Positions 1 through 10,980 are shown, counted from the stretch's first letter. The stretch: DNA of 64,000 nt from Stromatinia cepivora (GCA_014898415.1 RCTD01000015.1:186001-250000); one strand, 5' to 3'. Numbers and translations: made by a program. The notes: generated by a model from the sequence alone, not told the origin.

Positions 1-1290
1 TCTTTAAGCTGAATAACTATATTAATATTGATAATTTCCCCTCTTCAATAATTAACATTATTTACAAATGTATCTTTTACGATTTCGATATTAGAGATTC
101 CGAGATTTGATGAGTTATCCTTAATATTAAATTTCTTTAGTCATTTCTTTTATTAATTAAATCTATAAGTTTTTATATGCATTTTAATCTGATAACTTTT
201 TAAAGAATCCTTTTGCCTGAAGATTAAAGAAAAATTAAAATGTTTTTTGGGATCAAATATAAAGATTCTGTATTCATTATAATGATATAATTCAGTATTA
301 ATATTATCGATCTTTTTAAAGCAATTTTGTTTTATAATATAATTATCATTATAAGGAAATCTTCTAAAACAATAATAATAAAGATAATCCTTTTTATAAA
401 TTTCATTTATATCAAAAAGAATTCCCTTTTGTTTATTTTGAATAGAATAATTATTATATCTTGTATTACTTTCTTAATAAATAATTTGATATTGTAATAA
501 CGAAAAGGATAACTTCGAATCCTTTGTATCTTTGATTTTTGCTTTTAGATGATTTATATTAAGTTTATCCAAAAGGTTAATGATTTCATTTATAATATCT
601 TTTATTTTCTATCCTTAAGAATAAGACTTTATATTGGTATTGGAGACAAATAGGGTTTTCATATATTCATATACAATCTGAGAAACAATAATCTGATGAA
701 ATTTAGGTTTTTTGTAAATTCGGGCGATAGAATCTTTAGAAAAGTATTATTTATAGATTTTGTTCATTATTCTCTTGAAGTTTATAAAAACAGGATTATC
801 AAAATCAACTTTAAATTATTTAGTAATCTTTTTTCTTATTTGGGTATACAGGCCATATAGGAATATCCTTCTAGTTTCGAATTTGATAATTATATGATTA
901 TCAATAAATTGAATAGCTGAAAATACGAACTTAATAATATAATCCTTTATCATTGTTGAATTTATATTATAATTTCCTTCATTCTTGTTATATTAATTAT
1001 CAACAAATTAATTAAAAAAATCTCGGGTATCTGTTATTTGCTGGATATCATAATCACAAAAACATCGGAATAATATTGATCTCAATTTTCCTTTCCAATT
1101 ATATTTAATAGAATTATATTCCAGTATAAATTTGATTTGAATAGTAATAGTATAATTGCAGTACCAAGGAAATCAAATTCGTATTTCCTTATCGGATATA
1201 CTACAATCAACTTATAAGGTATTCCAAATTATAAGGAAGTCAGATATATCGATCCCATTAAAAATAGGGGTAGTAATATTCCTAATATAT
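1..1290 (-). pseudogene. RIP-degraded Ty3/Gypsy-type gag relic, continues off the left edge
   Basis: Read on the minus strand, about 1280 down to 680 gives a nearly continuous Gag-like reading with scattered stop codons. It opens with a stretch like TPIFNGIDISDFLIIWN, then SDKEIRI and WKGKLRSILFRCF, which is the layout of fungal Ty3/Gypsy capsid domains (FNG..I.DFL...., SDKEK, W..LK..L...). Lower down, around 350-400, a Cys-rich piece sits where a zinc knuckle would be expected. The stop codons are mostly TAA/TAG, as produced from CAA/CAG by C-to-T change, and the DNA is extremely AT-rich, so the relic is dead through RIP-like mutation. The pol part would lie outside the window. The family call is inference from motif layout, and exact ends are uncertain. 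Confidence 0.6.
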
Positions 1291-2354
1291 AATATAATAA
1301 GGAATATATATATATAATCTTTAATATAAATAACAAATGGAATTTTTGATAGATTTTGTTATTATTAATTTACTTCTTTTCCTTTCTTGATTTTCTTTGT
1401 TTTTTTTTCTTTTTTAATAGGATTTTTATTACTATTAATAAAAAATTCTTTAATAGATTTAAGAGAATTGATAATTGAAATAATAATTTTATTTTTTAAT
1501 CCTTGAAAAATATTTTGTAGAAAACTCAATTTTGTAAATAGATCAAAGTTATTTATTATATTATTATGATTTGATTAAAAAGTATCCGATTTATTAAAAT
1601 CTAATTCAATATTTGATTCTCGATAGCTTTCAATATTTATAATTTTCTTTTGATAAATCTCCAAAAGAAAGGAAAAGATATATATAATCCTTTTCAAAGT
1701 TTTCCTTCTTCCAAAAAAACATATAAATCTCAAACCCTTTAACTAAAAGTTTTTTAAAATATATCTTAAATTTTTGATTATCAATATCAAGGATAGTAAT
1801 TTAGTATATTATATTCAATTCTTTCTATTACTTCAATATACATTTAAATATTCAAATAGTTCTAAAAGTATATAAAATATTCAAGGTCCTTCAATATAAT
1901 TGATTGTATTCAATCAAGGTCGTCTTCGGAATTGGAGTTTTCTTATTCGCAAAAATAAATAATTCGTTTACAAGTAAAGATTTTATTATATTTAGAATTC
2001 TAATATACTTTTAGCGTTATTAATTGTATCTCTGAATAGGATTTTCGTCGATATGTTTTTTTCAAAATAGAAAATAGAATAATAGTTCTGCTGAAAAATG
2101 ATTTGTTTTCGATATAATGGATAAGTACGAGTAAGGGAGCTTCGATAATCAAAACTTTTTTATTCAAAATTTAACAATCCTATATTTTTGAAAGAATTAT
2201 CTTTTCAGGGTCAATCCTATCCCTTTATCTACAAATTGTTAATTCTATTTTCTTTTCAATCATAATTTCCTTGCAAATATATTTGTACAATGTAAATCGT
2301 ACAATTCGATCCAGCATAGATCATTATTATGAAAAAGATAAATCGAGATACATA
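1291..2354. other. AT-rich transposon interior, no readable gene
   Basis: This stretch lies between the Gypsy gag relic and the LTR-like block at 2355-2821 and has the same heavy AT bias. No frame gives a convincing protein. It is probably the untranslated leader and damaged interior of the same minus-strand Gypsy-like element. Confidence 0.5.
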
Positions 2355-2821
2355 TGTCCCGATAGTATATTGTAAAGGGAAATGGGAATTGAAATTGATC
2401 AGATTATATTGTAAAGACTTCAAATAGTAAAACTAATAGATTTAAATAATGATTTGAATTATATATAAATGGGATACAAAAAGACTAATGAAAAAACGAT
2501 TGATTTCTTTCAAGAAAAGAGGAGCAGAGCCCTTTTTTATATTTAACTACGAAGAGTCATATGATTATATAACTACGAACTAGCTATGTGTTAGGCCTTG
2601 ATATCCCAACTTTCTCATAATATATACATTACGAATCATATAATTTAATATAGTAAAATAATAACCCTAATAATGTATATGCACAATCTCGCAGTTTACA
2701 AATAGGTATTTGTATATATATATCTAGTCGTTCTTTATGAGCTATAGTTCTTTAATTGTAGATTCTAAAGAACATAATTGACCCTGTTTATTCAGCTCTA
2801 CTACGGCTCTTGTGCGTCACA
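2355..2821 (-). repeat. LTR-like block that interrupts a Copia pol
   Basis: On the minus strand the block starts TGTGACGCACA at 2821 and contains a TATA-like TATAAAAAAGG around 2540. A plausible end is ...CGGGACA at 2355. At 2821 it cuts the Copia reverse-transcriptase reading right after its Y-I-D-D motif. Positions 2371-2619 recur as a direct copy at 8185-8451. Both facts fit a long terminal repeat, most simply the 5' LTR of the Gypsy-like element to its left. The low-coordinate boundary is uncertain (2355 or 2371), and the partner LTR and target duplication would lie outside the window. Confidence 0.45.
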
Positions 2822-5800
2822 GATATCATCGATATATATTAATAATATTATATTATAGTCTTTGAATATATATAAATATAGATCTATCAAATTTTGTATA
2901 AAGTCTATATCTAAAAGCTTTTTCTTTAATAATAAACTTTAATCCTTTTTAATTTGTTTTAAATTATATAAACTTTATAGAGCTTGTAATATATATCCTT
3001 TTTCGATTTTGATATTTTGAGGTGATTCAAGATAAATCTTTTCCTTCAAATATAATTCAGTAAAGGTATTTTTGATATCGAAATATAAGTATTTCAAATT
3101 TTCCTTTGTAATAATAGTTAGGAATAGTCTGAATATATCTAATTTTATTATTAATATGAATATTTCATTGTAATCTTTTCTTTGTATTTGATTGAATCTT
3201 CGAATTACTAATCTTATTTTGAATCATTCTATTTTGTTATCCTTTATTTTAATTATAAATACTTATTTCATTGAAACCAGATTATTTCCTTTAGGGAATA
3301 TATATTCTTTCCAAGTATTATTTTGAATCAAAAATATGATTTCCTTTTAAATAATTTCCTTTTATTTTTCAAAGTATTTTTGATCCGATATTGCTTTTTT
3401 ATAAATTCTTGGTATTTTGATTCTCAGAATTTCTTTGGTTAGATATATTATACCTTTTATATTGTTTATATTTATTAATGAAATTATGAAATCTGAAATG
3501 ATTTTGTTTTTGATATAAAGATTTATTTTGTAAATAATTGGGATTGTAATTATAATATATTCTATATTTTCTTAAATTTTGATTTATATAGATATTGTAA
3601 TTAATACCTTTATAATTTTACTTTTCTATTTTTTTTCAGGATTTTATTCTATATCTTTTTTTTGTTTTTGTATTAAATATTTTGAAGATTCGTTTTCAAA
3701 ATTCATTGTATTTTTTTGTTTGGTTTTAAATAATTATAGATTTATTTTGCTTTTTGATTTTATTGAAATAGGTTTGTTAATAAAATTTAAGATGATTTTA
3801 AATTTTGTTTCTGATATAGATTCAGGGTTTGCAGAAGTTGATTTTTGGGTTAGAACTTTTGAAATGATGGATTCGATATTTGAAGTATTTTTGGAAGAAG
3901 ATGCTTAATTTGTTTTTTGAATATTGTTATTTTCATTTTCATTATATATTGATATTGATATATTTAATTTATTTAATTTCAATTCGATAATTGAGATATT
4001 TAATATAATTATTGAATTCGATATAATATTTGTTGGAAAGAATATTTGGAATAAAGATAATATAGATATTGTATTTAATATTGAAAATGAAGAAAATACT
4101 TTGTTTATTGTTAATTTATTATAAGATCTTTGATTTAGTTTTATATTCTTTGTTCTTTATAGATTTGATTTACAATTTCTTAATTTAAGATTCAAATCTT
4201 TTTTTTGATAAAATTCATTTATAATTATTTTGTTTAATCGAAATATATAATCTAGTTTTGAAGAATACATTTTGATATATTTGTTTGTAATTTTTGAGTA
4301 TCTTAGGAATATATCAATTTTCGAAATATTCCGCAATTTGTTATATTTTTGCTTTTTTGGAATAATTTTGGGATTGATATAAATATAATATTTGTTTCTT
4401 TAGATTTTGTATATCTTTATATTTAATATTATATTTGTAAAAGTTTTTATAAAAGATTGATTTATTTTATTTATATTAGGATCAATATTAATATGATTTT
4501 TAATATAAGTATTATACTTTATAATTTCGTTTCAAAATTTTAATGATAATTTAGTTTTTTTTAATATTGTTTTTATATTTGTTTTTGTAATCTTTATATT
4601 TTGTTTTGTAGATCTGTTTTGATATAAAAAAGTAATTATCGTAATTTCGGATTATATATTTAATAATTATTTATGAATAGTTTGTAAGAATTCCGGTATA
4701 TTATCAATTCTGATTATAATAATCTTTTCTTCAATAATCAATTCTATCTCCTTTTTCCAAGTTTTTAATATTTGAATTATATTGTCTTTTTATTTAAATA
4801 ATATAATCCAATTTACTTTTATATAATTATCGATAATTAATATAAAATAACGATTCCTTTGAATCGATTTTGGGAATGATTCTGTAATATCGAAATGTAT
4901 AAATTTGAATCTCTTTGATTTATACAGATTCAATTGTTTTGGAATACGATTGGTCATTTTGCTGAATATATATACTTCGTAGATATTTAATTCAATTGGG
5001 ATCTTTATTGGCTTGGTTATATTGGATACCTTGTATAAATTCTTGATTTTATCTGGATTTAAATAATTGAATCTTCGATATTATAATAGATATCTCTTTT
5101 TTTTTAAAAATGTTAATTCATTATTGATACTTTTGATATTATTGATTATCTTTAAAAAAAAGCCTTTTTCCTGATCATTTTGATATATACTCAAATAGAA
5201 AACTATATTTTTGTATTCTTTGATTATATATAAAACTATATATATTCTATTTTATATTTTAATATAAATAACTTTCTTATTGTTTTTTTTGAAATATATA
5301 TAATGAGAATTGAATTCCTTTTATAGTTTTATTTCACAGATCCTTTTTCTTGATAACAAATTTATTCCTAATCCTGATATATATAATATATTTGAAAATA
5401 ATATCTTAAAATCGTTTTTGTATATTATATCCATTAAACCCCAATAACAATAATATATTATTCTTTTATTAATCTTTATCCTTTATTTAATAATAAAATA
5501 TATTAATCTAAATAATAAAGATTAATCAAATATATATAAGAAAATACTTATATCGATATACTATTTATTAAAAAAAATCTTATTAATAATTTCCTTTATC
5601 AAATTGCAATCTTTCTTTATTATATCCTTAATATCGGAATTTGATTCAGAGATATTATTAATAGAGTATATTTGATCTTTTTTGTTGAAATAAATCTTTT
5701 TTGGATTTGGGGATCCCTTTTTTTTTTAATAATAAAAGTAATTATAAAAGAGTTTATTAATTTGTATTAAATATAAACAATTTTGTATATAATGATTTTC

Positions 5801-6939
5801 TTTTTGATATAAATCATAAATATTGTTTGGGATTTCGAAATCTGATTCTTGATATCGAAAAATATATCTAAATCTTTTTGCAATTTGTATTTGTTTTAAT
5901 TCATCTTTAAAACAAAATTCCTTAATTTATAAATACTTGATTTTATTATCAATATTAAAACTAATTTAAATATTCAATATATCTATTACTTTTTGATAAT
6001 CGATTGAAAGATTATATATTAAAATCAAAAGCAAGATAGTATTTTGATATATTGATTGATAATTTTCGTTTGTAATCTTTAATTTCCTTTTATATTTTTT
6101 CAATTTATTTTAAACTTCAATAATAATTATATCGGGATAGATATCGGATTGGAATTTGAAGTTCTGGATTATCGTTATATATATATTAATTATAATTATA
6201 TTGATTCTGATATATTTCGATTTAAAGTATCTTCAGAATATATATACTATTGAATATTCATCAATAAAGATTTTATTATTATTATTAAATATTATACAAA
6301 TATATAATAATATATTCGCTTTATCCTTTAAATATTCCGATTTCAATTCGATATTATAATATATATAATCATTGATCTCGTAAATAGATACTATATTGAA
6401 TCCTACAATCTATATATATTCATCTAATATTTAATCAATTATATAAAACTATCTTTTCCCTTTCAATTGTATCTTCGTTTATCTAAACTATCATTTATAA
6501 TTATTTTGATCGAATTTTGAAGGATTGTTTGATTCCAATATTATAAAAAAATTTTGTTGTTTGATAAATATCAAAAATAATCTTTAGGTTTTTAAAACGA
6601 TTTTAAAAAATATACAACAAATAGATTCAAAATAATAAAAAAATATAAAAATAAAACAATAAGAAAATTCATAAAATCATATTATAATATATTTTTTGAT
6701 AACTATACGAACTTGTTTTTCACTTCTATTATAATTCTATATCGATATTATACAGATTGCTCTCTACTTTAATCTATAATGTTATGAATTATAAACTATA
6801 TTATTATATTTTAATTCTATTTTAATAATACTATATAAAAACTTTAATTTTCATTTTATTTCATCTTTATTAATTATACTAATCCTTTCTCGATTTGCTT
6901 TACTTTTTAATCACTACTATACAATCGGATCTCATAATT
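2822..6939 (-). pseudogene. RIP-degraded Ty1/Copia gag-pol (- strand), truncated at the RT active site
   Basis: Reading the minus strand from high to low coordinates: a weak Gag-like NNPSKFDQNNYK near 6500; a GAG-pre-integrase piece (LNPDKIKNLYKV) near 5050; an integrase core at about 5000-4150, with KMTNRIPKQL, FIHFDI, RNRYFILIIDNY and QNRSTKQN; a spacer at about 4100-3600; and reverse transcriptase from about 3400 to 2822, with NNTWKEYIFP, RLVIRRFNQ, YFDIKNTFTELYLKEKIYLE and finally the catalytic Y-I-D-D. Many codons are now TAA/TAG where Copia proteins have Gln or Trp, which is the RIP signature. The reading stops at 2821 where an LTR-like block begins, so RNase H lies elsewhere. Order INT before RT identifies Ty1/Copia rather than Ty3/Gypsy. 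No product can be made. Confidence 0.85.
6923..6939 (-). promoter_or_regulatory. Primer-binding site of the minus-strand Copia (half-tRNA-Met type)
   Basis: Directly inside the 5' LTR the minus strand reads AATTATGAGATCCGATTG. Allowing one RIP change, this equals the reverse complement of a Met tRNA anticodon arm (GGATCTCATAACC, loop CTCATAA). Drosophila copia is known to prime from an internal half of initiator tRNA-Met, so this is a plausible PBS and supports the element orientation. Inferred by eye. Confidence 0.5.
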
Positions 6940-7105
6940 TATTAATTTTTAGTATAGAAACTAATAGTATTGTTAACTATGTAGATTAAACTAAAGATCT
7001 ATAATTCTAGTAGAAGTAGAATTAAGGTTATCCCCAAATATAGTCTGTACATCATTGTGATCTCGTGACCTCAATTCTAATCCTATGATGGCCTCATTTC
7101 CAATA
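6940..7105 (-). repeat. 5' LTR (166 bp) of the minus-strand Copia element
   Basis: On the minus strand it runs from TATTGGAAATGAGG at 7105 to TTAATA at 6940. It matches the + strand copy at 8003-8168 over its whole 166 bp, with differences almost all C/T or G/A. The consensus ends TGTTGG...TTAACA have the usual TG..CA form. A Met-tRNA-like PBS follows it and the pol relic lies downstream on the same strand. Confidence 0.75.
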
Positions 7106-8002
7106 TATATTAATTATAAATCAAAAAGAATATCTCGATGTTATATTAATCAAATATAATATTACATATAAACAATATCAAGCCAAGAAATTATCAATAA
7201 TGGATTATACCTATTTTCGATTAACAATTAATAATAATGAATTGATAGATATAAATTAATATCAATAATAAATAGGAAATATAATTCATTCAATAGTATA
7301 TATTCGATTAGATATAGTATTCTCAATTGGAAGATTTTTATAATTTATAGCAAAACCAGTAAAATATTATATTATAGCTTTGAAGAATCTGATGTAATAT
7401 CTACAATCAATAATCAAACAAAAGTTATGGTTTGGGTTAAAGGGAATATAATCTGATATTTGTAAAGAATATAATATATTTGATAATACAATAAAGGTAT
7501 ATATAAATGCAGATTGGATTAATAACAAATATGATCGGAAAAGTGTTTCAAAGGGAATTATAATATTCTATGGAGATTCTATATTATGGATTAGTAAGAA
7601 ATAAATGTTTATAGTTATCTTTAATATGGAATCAGAATATATTGTAATGGTAATGTTTATCAAATAAAGAAAATGGATTATATAAATACTCAAAGATCTA
7701 TTCAAATCAAATTATATTGGAAAGAATAGAGATATGGTTTAAATGCTTAATGATAATTAAGGCACTTTAACTTTAATCAAGAATCTATATTTGTATAAAT
7801 GATTTAAATATATAGATATTAATTATTACTTTATTAAAGATTTGATAGAAAAAAAGAAAATTGTTATTAGTTATATCAATATATACAATATAATTGTTAA
7901 TAAAATGATGAAGCTTTGTATAAAGATTACTTTCGAAAAATTCAAGAAAATGTTAGGATTAATAATCTAGGAGAATCGAATAGAATATCCTTAATAAAGG
8001 AG
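7106..8002 (+). pseudogene. RIP-degraded 3' end of a second Ty1/Copia pol (RNase H)
   Basis: The plus strand, about 7165 to 7975, translates with several stops into the C-terminal part of a Copia polyprotein. Visible motifs in order: FSIGRF, KPVKYYIIALKNLM, NADWINNKYDRKSVSKG, ILWISKK, MESEYIV, KYIDINYYFIKDL, KKMLGLI. This is the standard Copia RNase H order (DADWA..., S.G, TE.EY.A, KHIDI.YHF, near-terminal TKPL region). It stops just before an LTR at 8003. Its upstream part is missing: at 7105 the LTR of the opposite-strand Copia begins, so that copy seems to have inserted here. Confidence 0.85.
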
Positions 8003-8168
8003 TATTGGAAATGAGGTCATTATAGGATTAGAATTAAGGTTATGTGATTATAATGGTATATAGATTATATTTAAGGATAATCTTAATTCTATTTCTATTA
8101 GAATTATAGATCCTTAGTTCAATCTATATAGTCAACAATACTACTATTTCCTGCACCAAAAGTTAACA
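8003..8168 (+). repeat. 3' LTR (166 bp) of the plus-strand Copia copy
   Basis: Begins TATTGGAAATGAGG just after the RNase H relic and ends AAGTTAACA. It is the inverted partner of 6940-7105 and the same length. It has many more C-to-T/G-to-A changes than that copy (for example GAGGTCATTATAGG against GAGGCCATCATAGG). Confidence 0.75.
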
Positions 8169-8184
8169 TATTTCAATAATATAT

Positions 8185-8451
8185 TATAAGAAAAAATGGG
8201 AATAAGAATTGATTGGATTATATTATAGAAATTTTAAATAATAGAATTAATAAAATAAATAATAATTTAAATTATATTTAATTGATATATAAAAAGATTA
8301 ATGAAAAAAGATTGATTATTTAAAAAGAAAAAACAGAATTCTTTTTTTTGTGTTTAATTGTGAGGGATTGTATAGTTATATAGTTATATAATTATATAAT
8401 TATGAATTAATTATATATTAGAATTGACTTTGATATTCTAATTTTCTTACA
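8185..8451. repeat. Direct copy of the 2371-2619 LTR segment
   Basis: The segment starts with TATAAGAAAAAATGGG and runs to TTTTCTTACA. It aligns end to end with 2371-2619 (TGTAAAGGGAAATGGG ... TTTCTCATA) with RIP-type substitutions, and with a short expansion of AGTTATAT units near 8376-8402. It is probably an LTR fragment of the same Gypsy-like family that the plus-strand Copia landed next to. Similarity stops sharply at the high-coordinate ends. Confidence 0.6.
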
Positions 8452-8550
8452 AGATCTAAAACTTTAAAAAAAAGATTTATAAAAAACATTATTGTTATAA
8501 TCTATTGAATCTTGAAGGATTAAAAATTAAGAAAATATAATAATATACAA

Positions 8551-8713
8551 TGTTGGATTTTGGATCATACCGTATATCTAAGCATGGGACTATACTATAA
8601 TGGGATTAACCTGCACATGATTCTACTGAATCACACAACCTGTATAATAGCTTCTAGTCAGATAACCTTAGAATAATAAAGCTTTTCCATTTACTCAATA
8701 TAACTTGTTAACA
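8551..8713 (+). repeat. Left LTR of the 2.4 kb element
   Basis: 163 bp, TGTTGGATTTTGG to TTGTTAACA. It differs from the right LTR mainly by C/T and G/A changes in both directions, so both copies were mutated after insertion. Confidence 0.85.
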
Positions 8714-8735
8714 GATTATAAGTCCGGGCTCTGCA
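8714..8735 (+). promoter_or_regulatory. Primer-binding-site candidate
   Basis: GATTATAAGTCCGGGCTCTG lies directly after the left LTR and is much less AT-rich than its surroundings. Reversing two G-to-A changes gives GGTTATGAGTCCGG, the reverse complement of an anticodon arm with the CTCATAA (Met) loop. It matches the PBS proposed at 6923-6939. Confidence 0.45.
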
Positions 8736-8824
8736 TATCATTATATAATTTAGGGTTAATCTTCTAGAGTGAAAAATCAAATCCTCGACAGATCCAGCAA
8801 AATAAACAAACAAAATCGATACAA

Positions 8825-9050
8825 CTAAACGGGAAAGCCCGCTATACTAAATACAACCAGCAAAACAAAGAATAGTTTGCACAGCAAACAAACGGAGAAA
8901 CTTGCTATATTAAATATATTTACAAAATAAAATCGAGTAGGATCATAAACTACTCAGTAGACAAATAGGGAAACCTGCTATACTAAATATATTAACAGAA
9001 TTGAATCCCAACAACACAGTTAGTACAGAAAAGCCCGCTTTAGAAATTAC
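8825..9050 (+). repeat. Degenerate tandem repeats inside the LTR element
   Basis: Units spaced about 60-73 bp share a core like ACAAAYGGGAAAGCCYGCTA followed by TACTAAATA. They occur at about 8826, 8888, 8961 and 9020, the last one truncated. They are mutated but clearly related. Confidence 0.6.
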
Positions 9051-9359
9051 TTAGACAAAAGATACCACCTTTTTACACCCTTTTCTTCCGACAATTCGAG
9101 AATCAATCGATTCCCTCGATATCTCCTTTCTCTTTCAAAAATCTTTTTGCCTTATATCGATAACAACAATAAGAAATAAGCACTCTACAAAGCAAAATAA
9201 ACCTTTCGAAACCTCTCCAAAACAAAACTCGAATATTCCCGTTTCTCGAATACCTTCGATCCTTACACAATTGATAAATTCCCTATAAAAAATCTAATAG
9301 AAATATTGGAGATTATATTTCTGGTATAGTTTTTGAAGGAACTATGAAACCCATATTTG

Positions 9360-9590
9360 TTTTCGTTTTAAATACTTTGAAGATTCATCTTCAAGATCCA
9401 TTGTATCCTTTTATTCAACCTTAAATGATTATAGATTTACTTCGCTTTTTGATCTTATTGAAATAAACTTATCAGCAAAATTTAAAATGGTCTTAAATTT
9501 TGCTCCTAATACAAATTTAGGGTCTGCAGAAATTGATTCTTGAATTAGAACCTTTAGAATAATGAATTCGATATCTATAATATCCTTGGA
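9360..9590 (-). repeat. Fragment related to the Copia pol spacer at 3660-3900
   Basis: About 230 bp align colinearly with 3660-3900, for example GAAGATTCATCTTCAAGATC against GAAGATTCGTTTTCAAAATT. This copy keeps more C, so it is less damaged. Its minus-strand reading (ESISADPKFVLGAKFKTIL...) is more open. The fragment is antisense to the direction inferred for the host LTR element. Confidence 0.65.
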
Positions 9591-10120
9591 ATTTATTACA
9601 TTTGTATTAAGGAAATATTACTATTTTTTATTTTGAGGAATAATGCTTCCATTTTGAAGGAATATTTTTTATATTCCTTTTAAGGATTCTCTATTAGCAT
9701 CCAACCCTTTCCCCGACCACCACCCTTTTATATTATTGTTAATATCTTCGATATCTTTTTGTTCTTCTTTTTGTAGTTACAGCCACCAGCTTCACCATCT
9801 TTTGACATATTACTTATTACATATCACCTCAATACCACTTTGTTCTTATCCCCAAATCAGTATTATTTTGTTGTATCTTCATATTCAACGCTTACAACAA
9901 TAACTACACTAACAATCGTAAAGAAGAAGGAAAGTATCCCTAATAAAGGAACCGAAAATAGAACCGGAGGCGATTACAGAAAGAACCGGAAATAGAACCA
10001 GAGGAAGAGACTGTATACCGGAAGATATACAAAACGATATACTAAAAAAAGCAAACGACTATATTAATAATAGAAAAACACATATCCAAATAAAAGGAAT
10101 ATTAAACTCCATTATATAAT

Positions 10121-10400
10121 ATATAAAGACTACTAGATACCTAGCCAAATATAATACTAAAGATCGACAGATACCATAACTTTCTGAAACCGGTAGCAGC
10201 TTACCAACTAATATATAGAAACCACTAAATACCTAGCCAAATGTAATACTAGAAATCGACAGATACCATAGCTTTCTGAAACCGATAACAGCTTATTAAT
10301 TAATATATAAAGATCATTAATATCTAAACAAATATAATACTAAAGGTCGATAAATACAATAATTCCCTAAAGCAAAAACTACTAATTAATAATTTATCAA
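10121..10400. repeat. 92-bp tandem repeat, about 2.7 copies
   Basis: CTAGCCAAATATAATACTA at 10141 recurs at 10233 and, changed, at 10324, giving a period of 91-92 bp. Each unit also carries ATCGACAGATACCATA and TTTCTGAAACCG. It sits near the 3' end of the LTR element and belongs to its interior. Confidence 0.75.
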
Positions 10401-10812
10401 TTATCTTGATTAATAGCTAATTATATTCTTGTTATGAAAAAAAAAGTTATAAATATAACTCTATAGAATGTATTGTCCTATTAAAAAGAGGCATCTGTAC
10501 TACAATGTAGGGTTGAAAGTTCTAACCCAATACAATTGGAGGATTGAAAGCAGAAGAGATAGATTTCCTTTAATTTTTATTATGAAAAAAAGAATACTAA
10601 TTATCTTTTAAAGATTATTATACTATTATAAAACAATTATTCTATTCAAATCTTGTTAGATCTTGGGTTTTAAAAGATTTAATAAAAGAATAATCACTCA
10701 ACACCATTAGCTTTCTATTTTCAGACTAACATTGCTCAGCTCGGTTTAAACCAATTATGATATTTATAGTTTAACCCTCTCTGCTTTTATATACATTACA
10801 CTCCTAAAGGAA

Positions 10813-10975
10813 TATTGGATTTTGAATTATACCGTATATCTAAGTATAGGACTATACTATAATGGGATTAGCCTGTACATAATTCTACCAAATCACACAA
10901 TCTATATAATAGCTTCTAACTAGATAACCTTAGAATAATAAGGCTTTTCCACCCATTCAATATGACTTGTTAACA
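10813..10975 (+). repeat. Right LTR of the 2.4 kb element
   Basis: 163 bp, TATTGGATTTTGA to TTGTTAACA, followed at once by the target duplication TACAA at 10976-10980. Confidence 0.85.
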
Positions 10976-10980
10976 TACAA

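Larger units (their letters stand above)
8551..10975 (+). mobile_element. Non-autonomous LTR retrotransposon with intact 5-bp target duplication
   Basis: Two direct repeats of exactly 163 bp (8551-8713 and 10813-10975) bound the element. They begin TGTTGGATTTTGG (TATTGGATTTTGA in the right copy, a G-to-A change) and end CTTGTTAACA. The flanks carry a perfect target duplication, TACAA, at 8546-8550 and 10976-10980. A Met-tRNA-like PBS follows the left LTR and a short purine run (AAAGGAA) precedes the right one, so the element reads on the plus strand. The 2.1 kb interior has no gag-pol reading. It holds degenerate tandem repeats, an antisense fragment related to the Copia pol spacer, and a 92-bp tandem repeat. 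The structure is of the TRIM/LARD type, depending on others for movement. Confidence 0.85.

Noticed and set aside
3579..4124. Two plus-strand ORFs of 109 and 66 codons as genes
   Set aside because: They lie antisense to the Copia pol spacer and are extremely rich in Phe, Ile and Leu, an artefact of AT-rich RIP-mutated DNA.
6156..6359. 67-codon hydrophobic ORF as a small membrane protein
   Set aside because: Same AT-rich bias, inside the Copia relic and antisense to it; no start context.
6940..8168. A 1.2 kb DNA transposon with 166-bp terminal inverted repeats
   Set aside because: The interior reads as Copia RNase H and both repeats have LTR ends and a PBS or pol neighbour, so they are two LTRs in opposite orientation.
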